Shown here piece by piece: positions 34,928-44,438 of a stretch of 64,000 bases of DNA. The notes beneath the pieces were generated by a model. That model saw nothing but the letters and a program-made list of their open reading frames with translations. It was not told the DNA's origin and did not search any database. Position 1 is the first letter of the stretch; each line of letters starts with the position of its first letter. Source of the stretch: Chryseobacterium sp. BLS98. GTDB lineage: Bacteria > Bacteroidota > Bacteroidia > Flavobacteriales > Weeksellaceae. The translations under genes were made by a program, and so were the position numbers. Location: NCBI RefSeq assembly GCF_001045445.1, contig NZ_LFNF01000002.1:1281059-1345058 (forward strand). Reading direction: 5' to 3'.

Positions 34928-37789
34928 ATGAAAAGATTTCTACTCAGCTTAGTATTATTTCTTTTATCAATTAATCCGCTCTTTGCACAAAGGGATACGG
35001 AACATTGGTTTGCTCCTATGGCGGCAAAACCTGCTGCTCTGTCAGTTCCAAAACAGGCTTTATACTTTTCTACAGATTCAACCACACCTTTCCCTGTAGA
35101 GATATATAGTAACGGAGCATTGCTTGGAACAGTAACCATTATGAAGGGGGACCCTAAAACATACGAAATTGCAACAGATAAAATGATCACTACTTCTTTG
35201 TCTGAATTGTTCACTCCCGTTGGTAAAGGACTTTATACCAAAGGGACAAAGCCATACTATGTAAATTTCAGGTTTAGTGTTACCAGCCACGGAGAAATAT
35301 TAACTTCAAAGGGGAAAGCAGGTATTGGGAAAAAATTCTATGTTGCCGCTTCTCCAATGACCGGGCAGTCCATTACTTATTTAAATTTTACAGCCGGAGT
35401 TTTAGCTACGGAGGACAATACTACAGTTACCGTTTCCGGATATAGCCCGGGATTACAATTTACCAACGGTACTACAGGAACAACCAATCCAACAATGACA
35501 TTCACCCTTAATAAAGGGCAGGCATATATCATCGAGGGCAGAGACAATGTAGGAACCAATGCCACAGGCTTTATCGGTGCCAAGATAGTATCCGACAAAC
35601 CAGTATCTGTGACTAACGGTAACTTTAACGGTCAGTTTGCTCTTCCCCCAAGTGCAGGATCTGCCGGTTCAGATATTGTCATGGACCAATCTGTACCAAC
35701 AGATAGACTCGGAAACGAGTTTGCCCTTGTAAAAGGAAACGGAGACAGTGATGATGGAGATGAAGATGCATTAATCGTAGCAACTGAAGATAACACAGAA
35801 GTATTCCTTAATGGCTCTACCACTCCGATTCAAACCCTGAACGAGGGCCAGTGGGTGAGAGTTGGGCAAGGGCCTAACAATACTTATGTATTCCCATATA
35901 TTGATCAGGGAAGCTCTCATTTTAATATGCATATCAAAACTTCTAAAAATGCATATGTATATCAGCTTCTTGCAGGACTCCCAAATAGTGCAGCAACGGA
36001 AGGATTCAATTATATCCCACCTTTGAACTGCTTCCTGCCTAGAAAAATTGACGAGATAGGATTGATCAATGAACTTCCTGAAACCAATTCCAGTGGTACA
36101 AAAAATATTAAACTAAATATGATTACTGAAGCTGGAGCAATAGTTAACGTTACTGTAAATGGAGCTCCTGCTGCAACGGTGCAAGGACCTTTCACTATAA
36201 CAGGAACTACAGCATGGGTATCTTATACTGTTCCCAATGTAATAGGCAATGTTACTGTTACATCTTCAAAAGCAATTACAGCAGGGATCTCTGCAGGAAG
36301 TGGAGCTGTAGGATACGGAGGCTATTTCGCAGGTTTCTCATCAATTCCTGTTATTGCAAAAAAATCAGGTGAGTGTGCACCAGGCATTGTATTAGAAGTG
36401 GATGACGGTTATGAAAGTTATCAATGGCTTTTAAACGGGACTGCTATCCCGGGAGCAACAGCCAATACGTTCTCACCTACAACCTCAGGAAACTATACTG
36501 TGAAAGTAACAATGGGTACATGTCCTCCTGTAACAACCCCTGTCTATAAGGTATACACCTGTTTAAAACTGACTACACAAACTTTGAGTGCATGTTCCAC
36601 AAAGGTAATTACGCCGGCCTTCACTTCTTCAACACAAACGCCGGTACCAGGTACACTGGTTATTATTACTGCGCCAACACATGGTACAGCTGTAGTCAAC
36701 TCAAACGGAACCATTACGTACACTCCTACAGCCAACTATTATGGTCCGGATCAGATCGTATATAAATTCTGTGGTAATGCTACTGAGTTTATCGATTGTG
36801 AGCAGGTTACTTTAAATCTTACCGTAGTACCTTTCGTAGTGAGAGATGCAATACTTAAGGCATGCCAGTATGATGTAGATCCTTATGCTTATTTCGATCT
36901 TACTAAAGCAAGCATTACTGACTACAATGGTGTTATAAAAAAATACTATCCTACATTGGCTGACCTTACTGCAGGTACCAACGAAATTACTACTCCTACA
37001 AATTATCCGTCTGCCGGAGGATATGTTTATGTAAAAGTTACCACCAACGAAGGATGTGTAGCAACTGCAAAAATTCAGTTGATTGCTCTTCCGATAAAAA
37101 AATCACTGGTTCTTGTTGACCAGTATATCTGTGCAGACGGCCTTACAAATCTGGATGCAGGTCCTGGATACGATTCGTATCTATGGAACACCGGAGCTAC
37201 GACTTCTTCCATCCAAAATGTAGGTATTGGAGAGTACACCGTCATTCTGGGCAAAAACGGATGTTTACTTCCACAAATTGTAAGAGTAAAAAAAGCTGAA
37301 GATCCGGTAATTACCAAGATTGAAATATCCAACACAACAGCAACAGTAATTGTAGACGGTGGAAAACCTCCATACAAATATGCTGTAGATACACCAACCA
37401 ATTGGCAGGATTCCAATGTATTCACAGGACTTACAAGAGGCCAGCATATTTTCTACGTAAAAGATGCTTACAACTGTGATCCTACTACAGTGGAAGTAAC
37501 GGTTCCTAATCTGGTCAATGCTATTACTCCTAACGGTGACAATAAAAATGACTTTATTGATTACAGCGAGCTGGCCTATAAAGAAAACCTTTCTTTTGTA
37601 ATTTATGACCGATATGGAAATATGATTTTCACTGGAAATAAATTCAATAATTACAAATGGGACGGAAAACATTTTGACAAAAAACTCGTAACCGGGACCT
37701 ATTGGTATCATATCAACTGGAATGAATCCAATAAAGAAAAAACCCCTGTATATTACACAGGATGGATTTTAGTTAAAAACATTGAATAA
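34928..37789 (+). CDS. T9SS type B cargo with IgGFc-binding-like head, paralogue 2 (short form)
   Basis: A 953-residue secreted protein with signal peptide ending PLFAQ and the family start RDTEHWFAPMAA. The head follows the paralogue 1 plan (HGEILTSKGKAGIGKKF, ATEDNTTVTVSGY, FTLNKGQAYIIEG, VSVTNGNFNGQF, VGYGGYFAGFSSIP). It is followed by one Ig-like module (SYQWLLNGTAIPGATA), the ITPAFTSSTQTPVP module, one repeat, LDAGPGYDSYLW and a SprB-like repeat. The sorting domain begins NAITPNGDNKND and ends YTGWILVKNIE. It lacks the CDND repeats of the long forms. It is the closest relative of paralogue 3, sharing signal, leader and terminator sequence. Confidence 0.9.
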   Translation: MKRFLLSLVLFLLSINPLFAQRDTEHWFAPMAAKPAALSVPKQALYFSTDSTTPFPVEIYSNGALLGTVTIMKGDPKTYEIATDKMITTSLSELFTPVGKGLYTKGTKPYYVNFRFSVTSHGEILTSKGKAGIGKKFYVAASPMTGQSITYLNFTAGVLATEDNTTVTVSGYSPGLQFTNGTTGTTNPTMTFTLNKGQAYIIEGRDNVGTNATGFIGAKIVSDKPVSVTNGNFNGQFALPPSAGSAGSDIVMDQSVPTDRLGNEFALVKGNGDSDDGDEDALIVATEDNTEVFLNGSTTPIQTLNEGQWVRVGQGPNNTYVFPYIDQGSSHFNMHIKTSKNAYVYQLLAGLPNSAATEGFNYIPPLNCFLPRKIDEIGLINELPETNSSGTKNIKLNMITEAGAIVNVTVNGAPAATVQGPFTITGTTAWVSYTVPNVIGNVTVTSSKAITAGISAGSGAVGYGGYFAGFSSIPVIAKKSGECAPGIVLEVDDGYESYQWLLNGTAIPGATANTFSPTTSGNYTVKVTMGTCPPVTTPVYKVYTCLKLTTQTLSACSTKVITPAFTSSTQTPVPGTLVIITAPTHGTAVVNSNGTITYTPTANYYGPDQIVYKFCGNATEFIDCEQVTLNLTVVPFVVRDAILKACQYDVDPYAYFDLTKASITDYNGVIKKYYPTLADLTAGTNEITTPTNYPSAGGYVYVKVTTNEGCVATAKIQLIALPIKKSLVLVDQYICADGLTNLDAGPGYDSYLWNTGATTSSIQNVGIGEYTVILGKNGCLLPQIVRVKKAEDPVITKIEISNTTATVIVDGGKPPYKYAVDTPTNWQDSNVFTGLTRGQHIFYVKDAYNCDPTTVEVTVPNLVNAITPNGDNKNDFIDYSELAYKENLSFVIYDRYGNMIFTGNKFNNYKWDGKHFDKKLVTGTYWYHINWNESNKEKTPVYYTGWILVKNIE

Positions 37790-37812
37790 CCAACTTTAAG
37801 CAATAAATAGTT

Positions 37813-37843
37813 AACCGCGATTTGAAATCGCGGTTTTTTTTTG
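37813..37843 (+). terminator. Terminator after paralogue 2
   Basis: AACCGCGATTT pairs with AAATCGCGGTT around a short loop, followed by about nine T. The stem closely resembles the one after paralogue 3. Confidence 0.85.
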
Positions 37844-37897
37844 AGAAAAAATCGGTATTTTTTACACATTTTACAATATCACTTGGAAATATTCTCC

Positions 37898-37921
37898 TAT
37901 TTTTGCGCCAATCCTAATTCC
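37898..37921 (+). promoter_or_regulatory. Promoter element and conserved leader of paralogue 3
   Basis: TATTTTTG (37898-37905) is followed by ATCCTAATTCC (37911-37921), placed as before paralogue 2. The 11-mers lie exactly 3000 bases apart. Confidence 0.6.
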
Positions 37922-37928
37922 CATATAT

Positions 37929-40772
37929 ATGAAAACATTTTTATTAGCTTTTCTTTTGCTGTTTACAGCAGCTAATCCGCTTTTTGCGCAAAGAGATACG
38001 GAACATTGGTTTGCTCCGATGGCGGCAAGAAGCACCAACATTCTCAGCCCTCAACAGGCATTGTATTTTTCTACCGATTCCACTACTCCGTTTCCTGTAG
38101 AAATTTACAGCAACAACATTCTGCTGGGAACCGTGACGGTAGCTAAAGGTGCTCCCCAAACATTTCCCATTCCCTTAGGAAATATCATTATCAGCAATAC
38201 TTCCGAAATGTTTGCTCCGGTAAATAAAGGATTGTACACAAAAGGAACAAAACCTTATTTTGCCACATTCAGGTTTTCTGTAAGCAGCCACGGTGAGATC
38301 CTGACCTCCAAAGGAAAAGCAGGAATCGGTAAAAAGTTTTACGCAGTAGTTTCACCTATAGAAAATCCTGTAACTGCACTGAATTTCACTACCGGTATAA
38401 TGGCCACCGAAGACAATACTATAGTTACCGTATCGGACTATTCTGCCAATGTGGAGTTCAGCAATGGATGGACCGGTGTAACCAATCCGTCTCTTACATT
38501 CACCCTCAATAAAGGCCAGTCCTATATCATTGAAGGAGTTGGTGATAAAGCAGGAAACAAAGAAGGTTTTATCGGTGCCAAAATAGAGGCTGATAAACCT
38601 ATTTCTGTGACCAACGGAAATTTTAACGGGCAGTTTGCCATCATTCCGCCAGGTTCTTTTTTTGACGGGGCAGATATCGTTATGGACCAGTCCGTACCTA
38701 CTGACAGATTGGGAAATGAATTCGTTCTTGTAAAAGGAAACGGAGATATTAGTGAAAGAATGGAAGATGCCCTGATTGTTGCCACAGAAGGAGGCACGCA
38801 GGTATTCATCAACAATGGAGCAACACCGGCAATAACCTTAAACGAAGGAGAAAGCTACCGGGTGAACAAACTCAACAACAATAATTACATCAATCAAGGT
38901 AATAATCACTACAACATGTACATTAAAACAACCAAAAACGTTTATGTGTACCAGCTGCTGGCAGGTGTTGCCAACAGTAATGCTACAGTGGGGTTCAATT
39001 ACATTCCTCCATTGAACTGCTACCTTCCCCGAAAAATTGATGAAATAGGTAACATTAATATCCTGCCTCCTACTACCAATAATATTAAGTTAAATATTCT
39101 CACAGAAACCGGGGCAGCAGTTACTGTAAACGGCGGTACGCCCCCTGCAGCCCAAGGACCTTATCCCGTATTAGGAACCTCATCATGGGTGTCTTATTCT
39201 GTACCGAATGTTACAGGAAATGTAACGATTACCTCTTCAAAAGCTGTAACTGCCGGAATCTCCGGCGGAAGCGGTGTGGTAGGCTATGGCGGATATTTCG
39301 CCGGATTCTCCTCCATTCCTGTGATTGCCAAACAAACCGGCGACTGTATTCCCGGAATTGTACTGGAAGTAGATGACAGTTTTGATTCTTATCAATGGTA
39401 CAGGGACAGCACTCCTATCACCGGAGCTGTAACCAATTCTTATATCCCTACACAATCGGGTAATTATACTGTAAAAATAACGGTCGGTTCTTGCCCTCCA
39501 ATAACCACTCCGGTGTACAAGGTATTCACATGTCTTACGGAAACTACCTTAAATCAAACGGTTTGTGATGGTGTTAAGCTGATTGTTCCAACATTTACCA
39601 ATTCCACCCAGTCTGTAGTACCGGGAAGTGTAATCATTGTTACACCACCAGTTAACGGTAATGCAGTTGTTGATCCTGTTACAGGAGTTATCAGCTATGC
39701 TCCTGCCTATAATTATGTGGGACCTGACTCTTTTGTTTACAAGTTCTGTGGAAATAACCCTGACTTTACAGACTGTGAAGAAGTAACATTAAATTTAACG
39801 GTTTCCGAAAGCCCGATCGTTACCAATGCTTCTTTAAGAGCATGTTATCTGGAAGCCAATCCTGCGACCGGTTTATTTAACCTTACCAACGCTTCAGTAA
39901 CGACACAGATAGGAGTTACCAAGAAATATTATCCTTCTCCTACGGATGCAGATAACAGTACAAATGAAATTTTAAATCCTGCCAATTATATAGCCCCTAC
40001 CGGAGTTGCTTATGTAAAAGTAATCAACGCGAATGGATGCTACAGAATTGCGGAAGTTTCCCTTACTGTTCTTCCTCCGGTTAAATCTGCTGTTCTTGTT
40101 GATAAGATTATTTGTGTGGAAGATAAAACAACGCTTGACGCCGGGCCGGGATTCAACGGTTATGAATGGAGTACCGGAGCCACTACACAGGCAATCAGTA
40201 ATGTTGGCGTCGGAACCTATTGGGTAAAGCTGAAAACCGGCGACTGTACTACCCTGCAAACCGTAAAAGTATATGCATCCGAACAGCCTGTAGTTTCCAG
40301 CATTGATGTTTCAAATACCACAGTTACAGTATATGCAATAGGAGGAAATCCTCCATACCAGTACTCATTGGATAATATTCAGTGGCAGGATTCCAACATT
40401 TTTACTGATGTGGCAAGAGGCACACCTGCAGTATATGTAAAAGACAGCTATAACTGCGATCCTGTTAAAGTGGAAATTACTATTCCTAACCTGATCAATG
40501 CTATTACTCCTAACGATGACGGGGTAAATGATGTCCTGGACTATTCTTTACTGGCAGGTAAGAAGAATTTAGAGTTTACCATTTTTGACAGATATGGAAG
40601 CAAAATATTCCAGGGAGATCAATCAAACGGCTATAAATGGAATGGAACTTTAGGCGGAAGCAAAAGGGTTCCTACCGGAAACTACTGGTTTGAAATTCAT
40701 TGGAATGAGCCTTCCGGAAAACAAACCGCAGTAAAATATACAGGCTGGATTCTTGTAAAAAGCAGAGAGTAA
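37929..40772 (+). CDS. T9SS type B cargo with IgGFc-binding-like head, paralogue 3 (short form)
   Basis: A 947-residue secreted protein with a signal peptide ending PLFAQ and the start RDTEHWFAPMAARS. Head, Ig-like module (SYQWYRDSTPITGAV), FTNSTQSVVPG module, LDAGPGFNGYEW and SprB-like repeat follow in the order of paralogue 2. The module after the head starts CDGVKLIVPTF instead of CSTKVITPAF, one of the few structural differences. The sorting domain begins NAITPNDDGVND and ends YTGWILVKSRE. Its own promoter-like element and terminator suggest separate transcription. Confidence 0.9.
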   Translation: MKTFLLAFLLLFTAANPLFAQRDTEHWFAPMAARSTNILSPQQALYFSTDSTTPFPVEIYSNNILLGTVTVAKGAPQTFPIPLGNIIISNTSEMFAPVNKGLYTKGTKPYFATFRFSVSSHGEILTSKGKAGIGKKFYAVVSPIENPVTALNFTTGIMATEDNTIVTVSDYSANVEFSNGWTGVTNPSLTFTLNKGQSYIIEGVGDKAGNKEGFIGAKIEADKPISVTNGNFNGQFAIIPPGSFFDGADIVMDQSVPTDRLGNEFVLVKGNGDISERMEDALIVATEGGTQVFINNGATPAITLNEGESYRVNKLNNNNYINQGNNHYNMYIKTTKNVYVYQLLAGVANSNATVGFNYIPPLNCYLPRKIDEIGNINILPPTTNNIKLNILTETGAAVTVNGGTPPAAQGPYPVLGTSSWVSYSVPNVTGNVTITSSKAVTAGISGGSGVVGYGGYFAGFSSIPVIAKQTGDCIPGIVLEVDDSFDSYQWYRDSTPITGAVTNSYIPTQSGNYTVKITVGSCPPITTPVYKVFTCLTETTLNQTVCDGVKLIVPTFTNSTQSVVPGSVIIVTPPVNGNAVVDPVTGVISYAPAYNYVGPDSFVYKFCGNNPDFTDCEEVTLNLTVSESPIVTNASLRACYLEANPATGLFNLTNASVTTQIGVTKKYYPSPTDADNSTNEILNPANYIAPTGVAYVKVINANGCYRIAEVSLTVLPPVKSAVLVDKIICVEDKTTLDAGPGFNGYEWSTGATTQAISNVGVGTYWVKLKTGDCTTLQTVKVYASEQPVVSSIDVSNTTVTVYAIGGNPPYQYSLDNIQWQDSNIFTDVARGTPAVYVKDSYNCDPVKVEITIPNLINAITPNDDGVNDVLDYSLLAGKKNLEFTIFDRYGSKIFQGDQSNGYKWNGTLGGSKRVPTGNYWFEIHWNEPSGKQTAVKYTGWILVKSRE

Positions 40773-40793
40773 TTCCTGAAAAACTGACCATTT

Positions 40794-40827
40794 AAACCGC
40801 GATTTCACCATCGCGGTTTTTTTATTA
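40794..40827 (+). terminator. Terminator after paralogue 3
   Basis: AACCGCGAT pairs with ATCGCGGTT, followed by seven T; nearly the same stem as after paralogue 2, so the duplicated unit seems to include its terminator. Confidence 0.85.
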
Positions 40828-40857
40828 TTTTTTGAAGGTATAAATCCATTTTATTAT

Positions 40858-40865
40858 TAAATTTG
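40858..40865 (+). promoter_or_regulatory. -7 element for paralogue 4
   Basis: TAAATTTG matches TANNTTTG, 20 bases before the start codon. The ATCCTAATTCC leader is absent here. Confidence 0.5.
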
Positions 40866-40885
40866 TGTTAAACTCCCTCAGCTGA

Positions 40886-43800
40886 ATGAAAAAAATTTTA
40901 TCTTTTTTATTTATACTTTCTTTTTTCACCTTTGCCTTCGGTCAATTGGACAGAGAACACTGGTTTGCTCCCATGGTGGACAGAAGTGGAAGCCCCAGTC
41001 CCTATCAGAAATTATATTTATCTACCAACAGAACAACTCCCTTCCCTGTCAATATTTACAATAACAACCTTTTGATCGGTACGGTAACCATCAGTAAAAA
41101 CAATCCCCAGAAATTTGATGTCCTCAGAAAATATATCATAACAACTCTTCAGGCAGATCTGTTTACTCCCACTACAAAAGGGCTCTATCTGCAAGCAGAT
41201 TTTCCTTTTTATGCAAATCTCAGGTTTTCCGTATTCAATCATGCAGAGATTATCACTTCTAAAGGAATACCTTCCACAGGAAAGAATTTTTATGCCGCCA
41301 ATGCTCCCATAACGGTCGTTAACCCCATCTTAAACTTTATGGCCAGTGTTCTTGCCACTGAGGACAACACAACAGTTACGATAAGCGGATATAAGCCAAC
41401 AGTACAGTTTTCCAACGGAACCACCGGCGCTACAAACCCTACAATGACATTTACCCTTAATAAAGGGCAATCTTATATTATAGATGGTTCAGGTTCCACA
41501 AATACAGATGGTTTTATTGGCGCTAAAATCACTGCTAATAAACCGGTAAATGTGACCAATGGAAATTTCAACGGGCAGTATTCCGGAAATTTCCCTTCAA
41601 GTTCGGATATCCTTATGGATCAGTCTGTCCCTGTTGAAAGACTTGGAAGCGAGTTTGCCTTGGTCAAAGGAAACGGAAGTGTAGGATCCAATATGGAGGG
41701 AGCCATTGTTATTGCAACGGAAGACAATACCCAAATCTTTGTCAATGATGAAATTCCTCCCCTTACTACTTTAAATGCAGGACAATATTATATCGTTCCG
41801 AACTCAAAATATAAACTGCAGGGAGCAGGGCATTATAATCTTTATCTTAAAACTTCCAAAAACGCTTACGTTTATCAGGTTCTGGCAGGGGATTCCGTGT
41901 CAGGAAGTGAAGTGGCAACCGGAGGATTTAACTTTATTCCGGCCCTGAACTGCTATCTTCCCAAACAGATCAATGAATTAGGGCTTATTGATGAAAACTT
42001 TGTGCATTCCACAGCTAACCCATTGGGAATCCTTAATATTCCTACAAAGCTGAATCTTATTACGGAAAAAGGTGCCAATGTTACGGTCAACGGAGCGGTT
42101 CCGCCTGCAACTACAGGTCCTTTCAACATGACAGGTACTAATAACTGGGTGACCTATGGCATTCCTAATGTAACCGGAACGATTACCGTCATTTCGGACA
42201 AGGCTGTTACTGCAGGAATTACCGCAGGAAGTAATGCTGTAGGATATGGAGGTTTTTTTGCAGGTTTTCCTACACAGCCCGTTATTTTAAGATCAGGAGG
42301 AAACTGTGTTCCGGGAATTGTACTTACGGTAGACCCGGTAATTTATGATACCTATCAGTGGTATGTGAACGGAAACCTTATCCCCGGAGCTACAGGAGCT
42401 TCCATTACTCCCACGCAGTCCGGATATTATACATGCTCGGTAACCATGGGAAGATGTGCTCCTTTGGTAACGGAACAGTTTAAAGTACTGAACTGTACAA
42501 AACTGACCACATCAAACTATAATGTCTGTAACACAAAAACCATTACCCCTACATTCAGCAGCTCTGCACAGACACCTGTTCCTTCCACTGTTGCTATTGT
42601 GAATGCCCCTACATTGGGGACGGCAGTCATAGATCCTGTGACCGGCATTATTACTTATTCCGTCAATACACCTGGGACTACCGGAACAGATACTTTCACC
42701 TATACTTTCTGCGGGGATGATCCTGTTTTTACAGACTGTGAAACCGTAACCGTCACCATCAATATTATACCTCTTATTGTCACGAATGCTACATTGCATG
42801 CTTGTAATATCAACGGGCAGGGAACTTTCAATCTCACTTCCGCCAATGTAACCAACAACTCACCGGTCACTATTACCTACTATCCTACCCTGGCAGATGC
42901 ACAGACAGAAAACCCCGGAGCACTTATCACCTCCGCCAATGCTTATACTGCGCCAGACGGAACCATTGTCTATGCGGTGGTAAAAAACAATCTTGGCTGC
43001 AAAAGTATCGCCCAGATCACCCTTTCTTTATATAACCTGGCTATTATAACAAACAATTATAACGGAACATTCTGTGATGATAATATGGACGGAACGGTCA
43101 CCGTGAACCTGTCCAGTATAACAAATATTGTACTGAATAACCCTACCTATTTTACCAACGTAAGATATTATGCTTCTCTTGCTGATGCCAATGCAGGAAA
43201 TAACAATACACTTCCCAATAACTGGAGCTATACGGCTACCACCACTATTTACATCAGGGTGGAGTCTCCGGACGGCTGCGCCGTTGTTGTGAAACCTTTA
43301 CAGTTCAGCATCGGAGCCCGTGTTAGTCTATTAACATCAGCAGTGGCTACAAGTATTTGTGACGATGATCTTGATGGGACAAAAGCAGTCAACCTTGCCC
43401 AGTTTATCCCTCAGTTTACAACAGATCCGACTGTAACTTATACTTTCTATGTAAGTCTGGGTAATGCTCAGAATAATATCAATCCTTTATCAGGTACAGT
43501 TAACGTTACAGGTACACAGACCTACTATATCAGATTTGAGAAAAGCGGGGTTTGTCCTGAGGTAGGATCTGTTAAAATCACTATCAAAACTCCTAAGAAA
43601 TCTGACCTTTTAAAAGATCAGGTTATCTGTGCAAAAGCAACGACTAAACTGGATGCCGGTCCCGGTTTTGAAAAATACCTGTGGAGCACGGGCGCTACTT
43701 CTCCTTCTATTTCCAATGTCCCTGTTGGAAGTTACTGGGTAGAGCTTACCTTCAATGGATGTGTTTACAAACAATATGTGAATGTTACAGAAGCTCCTCT

Positions 43801-44281
43801 TCCTACAATCGCTTCTATTGAAATTAACGGTTCTACCGTAACAGTCGGAGTGATTGGCGGTACACCTCCTTATGAATATTCCCTGGATGAGGTGAACTGG
43901 CAAAGCATCAATGTTTTCTACAATGTACCAAGAGGAAGCCATACCGTATTTGTGAGAGACTCCAGATTATGCGGTGAAGTAGATAAAGAGTTTGCCATTA
44001 TCAATCTGATTAACACCATCACCCCTAATAGTGACGGCCACAATGATGAAATCGATTATTCTGCTTTAATGAGCAATCCGAATCTGGAATTCAGAATTTT
44101 CGACCGTTATGGTGCCGAAGTTTTCAGGGGAACCCCAAGCAACCGATACATCTGGGACGGAAGAATGGGCGGAAGACCTGTTCCTACAGCAACATACTGG
44201 TATTTTATTACCTGGACGGAATATGGCACTTCCACTTCCGTAAAATATACGAGCTGGCTCCTGGTAAAAAATAAAGAATAG
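40886..44281 (+). CDS. T9SS type B cargo with IgGFc-binding-like head, paralogue 4 (long form)
   Basis: A 1131-residue secreted protein. Signal peptide ends FAFGQ, then LDREHWFAPMVDRSG. The head repeats the family strands (HAEIITSKGIPSTGKNF, FTLNKGQSYIIDG, VNVTNGNFNGQY, VGYGGFFAGFPTQP). An Ig-like module (TYQWYVNGNLIPGATG) and ITPTFSSSAQTPVP module follow, then the two aspartate-rich repeats also present in paralogue 1 (CDDNMDG, CDDDLDG), LDAGPGFEKYLW and a SprB-like repeat. The sorting domain begins NTITPNSDGHND and ends YTSWLLVKNKE. The close match to paralogue 1 in the extra block shows the two long forms share a more recent ancestor in this part. Confidence 0.9.
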   Translation: MKKILSFLFILSFFTFAFGQLDREHWFAPMVDRSGSPSPYQKLYLSTNRTTPFPVNIYNNNLLIGTVTISKNNPQKFDVLRKYIITTLQADLFTPTTKGLYLQADFPFYANLRFSVFNHAEIITSKGIPSTGKNFYAANAPITVVNPILNFMASVLATEDNTTVTISGYKPTVQFSNGTTGATNPTMTFTLNKGQSYIIDGSGSTNTDGFIGAKITANKPVNVTNGNFNGQYSGNFPSSSDILMDQSVPVERLGSEFALVKGNGSVGSNMEGAIVIATEDNTQIFVNDEIPPLTTLNAGQYYIVPNSKYKLQGAGHYNLYLKTSKNAYVYQVLAGDSVSGSEVATGGFNFIPALNCYLPKQINELGLIDENFVHSTANPLGILNIPTKLNLITEKGANVTVNGAVPPATTGPFNMTGTNNWVTYGIPNVTGTITVISDKAVTAGITAGSNAVGYGGFFAGFPTQPVILRSGGNCVPGIVLTVDPVIYDTYQWYVNGNLIPGATGASITPTQSGYYTCSVTMGRCAPLVTEQFKVLNCTKLTTSNYNVCNTKTITPTFSSSAQTPVPSTVAIVNAPTLGTAVIDPVTGIITYSVNTPGTTGTDTFTYTFCGDDPVFTDCETVTVTINIIPLIVTNATLHACNINGQGTFNLTSANVTNNSPVTITYYPTLADAQTENPGALITSANAYTAPDGTIVYAVVKNNLGCKSIAQITLSLYNLAIITNNYNGTFCDDNMDGTVTVNLSSITNIVLNNPTYFTNVRYYASLADANAGNNNTLPNNWSYTATTTIYIRVESPDGCAVVVKPLQFSIGARVSLLTSAVATSICDDDLDGTKAVNLAQFIPQFTTDPTVTYTFYVSLGNAQNNINPLSGTVNVTGTQTYYIRFEKSGVCPEVGSVKITIKTPKKSDLLKDQVICAKATTKLDAGPGFEKYLWSTGATSPSISNVPVGSYWVELTFNGCVYKQYVNVTEAPLPTIASIEINGSTVTVGVIGGTPPYEYSLDEVNWQSINVFYNVPRGSHTVFVRDSRLCGEVDKEFAIINLINTITPNSDGHNDEIDYSALMSNPNLEFRIFDRYGAEVFRGTPSNRYIWDGRMGGRPVPTATYWYFITWTEYGTSTSVKYTSWLLVKNKE

Positions 44282-44421
44282 AACTATTTTACTCTAAATT
44301 TCATCATATCTTTTTATTAATGAAACATTTATAACATTCATTAACAGTTTAATGTTAAAGTTTAATATAACTTTAACCTGTAATCACTATCTAAATAGGT
44401 ATAAATTGATCTATTTCTACG

Positions 44422-44429
44422 TAATTTTG
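44422..44429 (+). promoter_or_regulatory. -7 element for the secreted carboxypeptidase-regulatory-like gene
   Basis: TAATTTTG fits TANNTTTG, nine bases before the ATG at 44439, so the leader is very short. It excludes the longer frame starting at 44352. Confidence 0.5.
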
Positions 44430-44438
44430 CCCCAATAT

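Larger units (their letters stand above)
31494..44281 (+). repeat. Tandem array of four paralogous T9SS surface-protein genes
   Basis: Four genes of 2.8-3.4 kb lie head to tail with gaps of about 75-140 bases. All have a signal peptide, the sequence HWFAPM right after it, a head domain of about 430 residues and a C-terminal sorting domain. Genes 1 and 4 (1118 and 1131 residues) share an extra block of about 180 residues that genes 2 and 3 (953 and 947) lack, giving a long-short-short-long order. Confidence 0.85.

Noticed and set aside
31494..44281. The T9SS array as part of a transposon or prophage
   Set aside because: No transposase, integrase, phage genes or terminal repeats were found at its borders.
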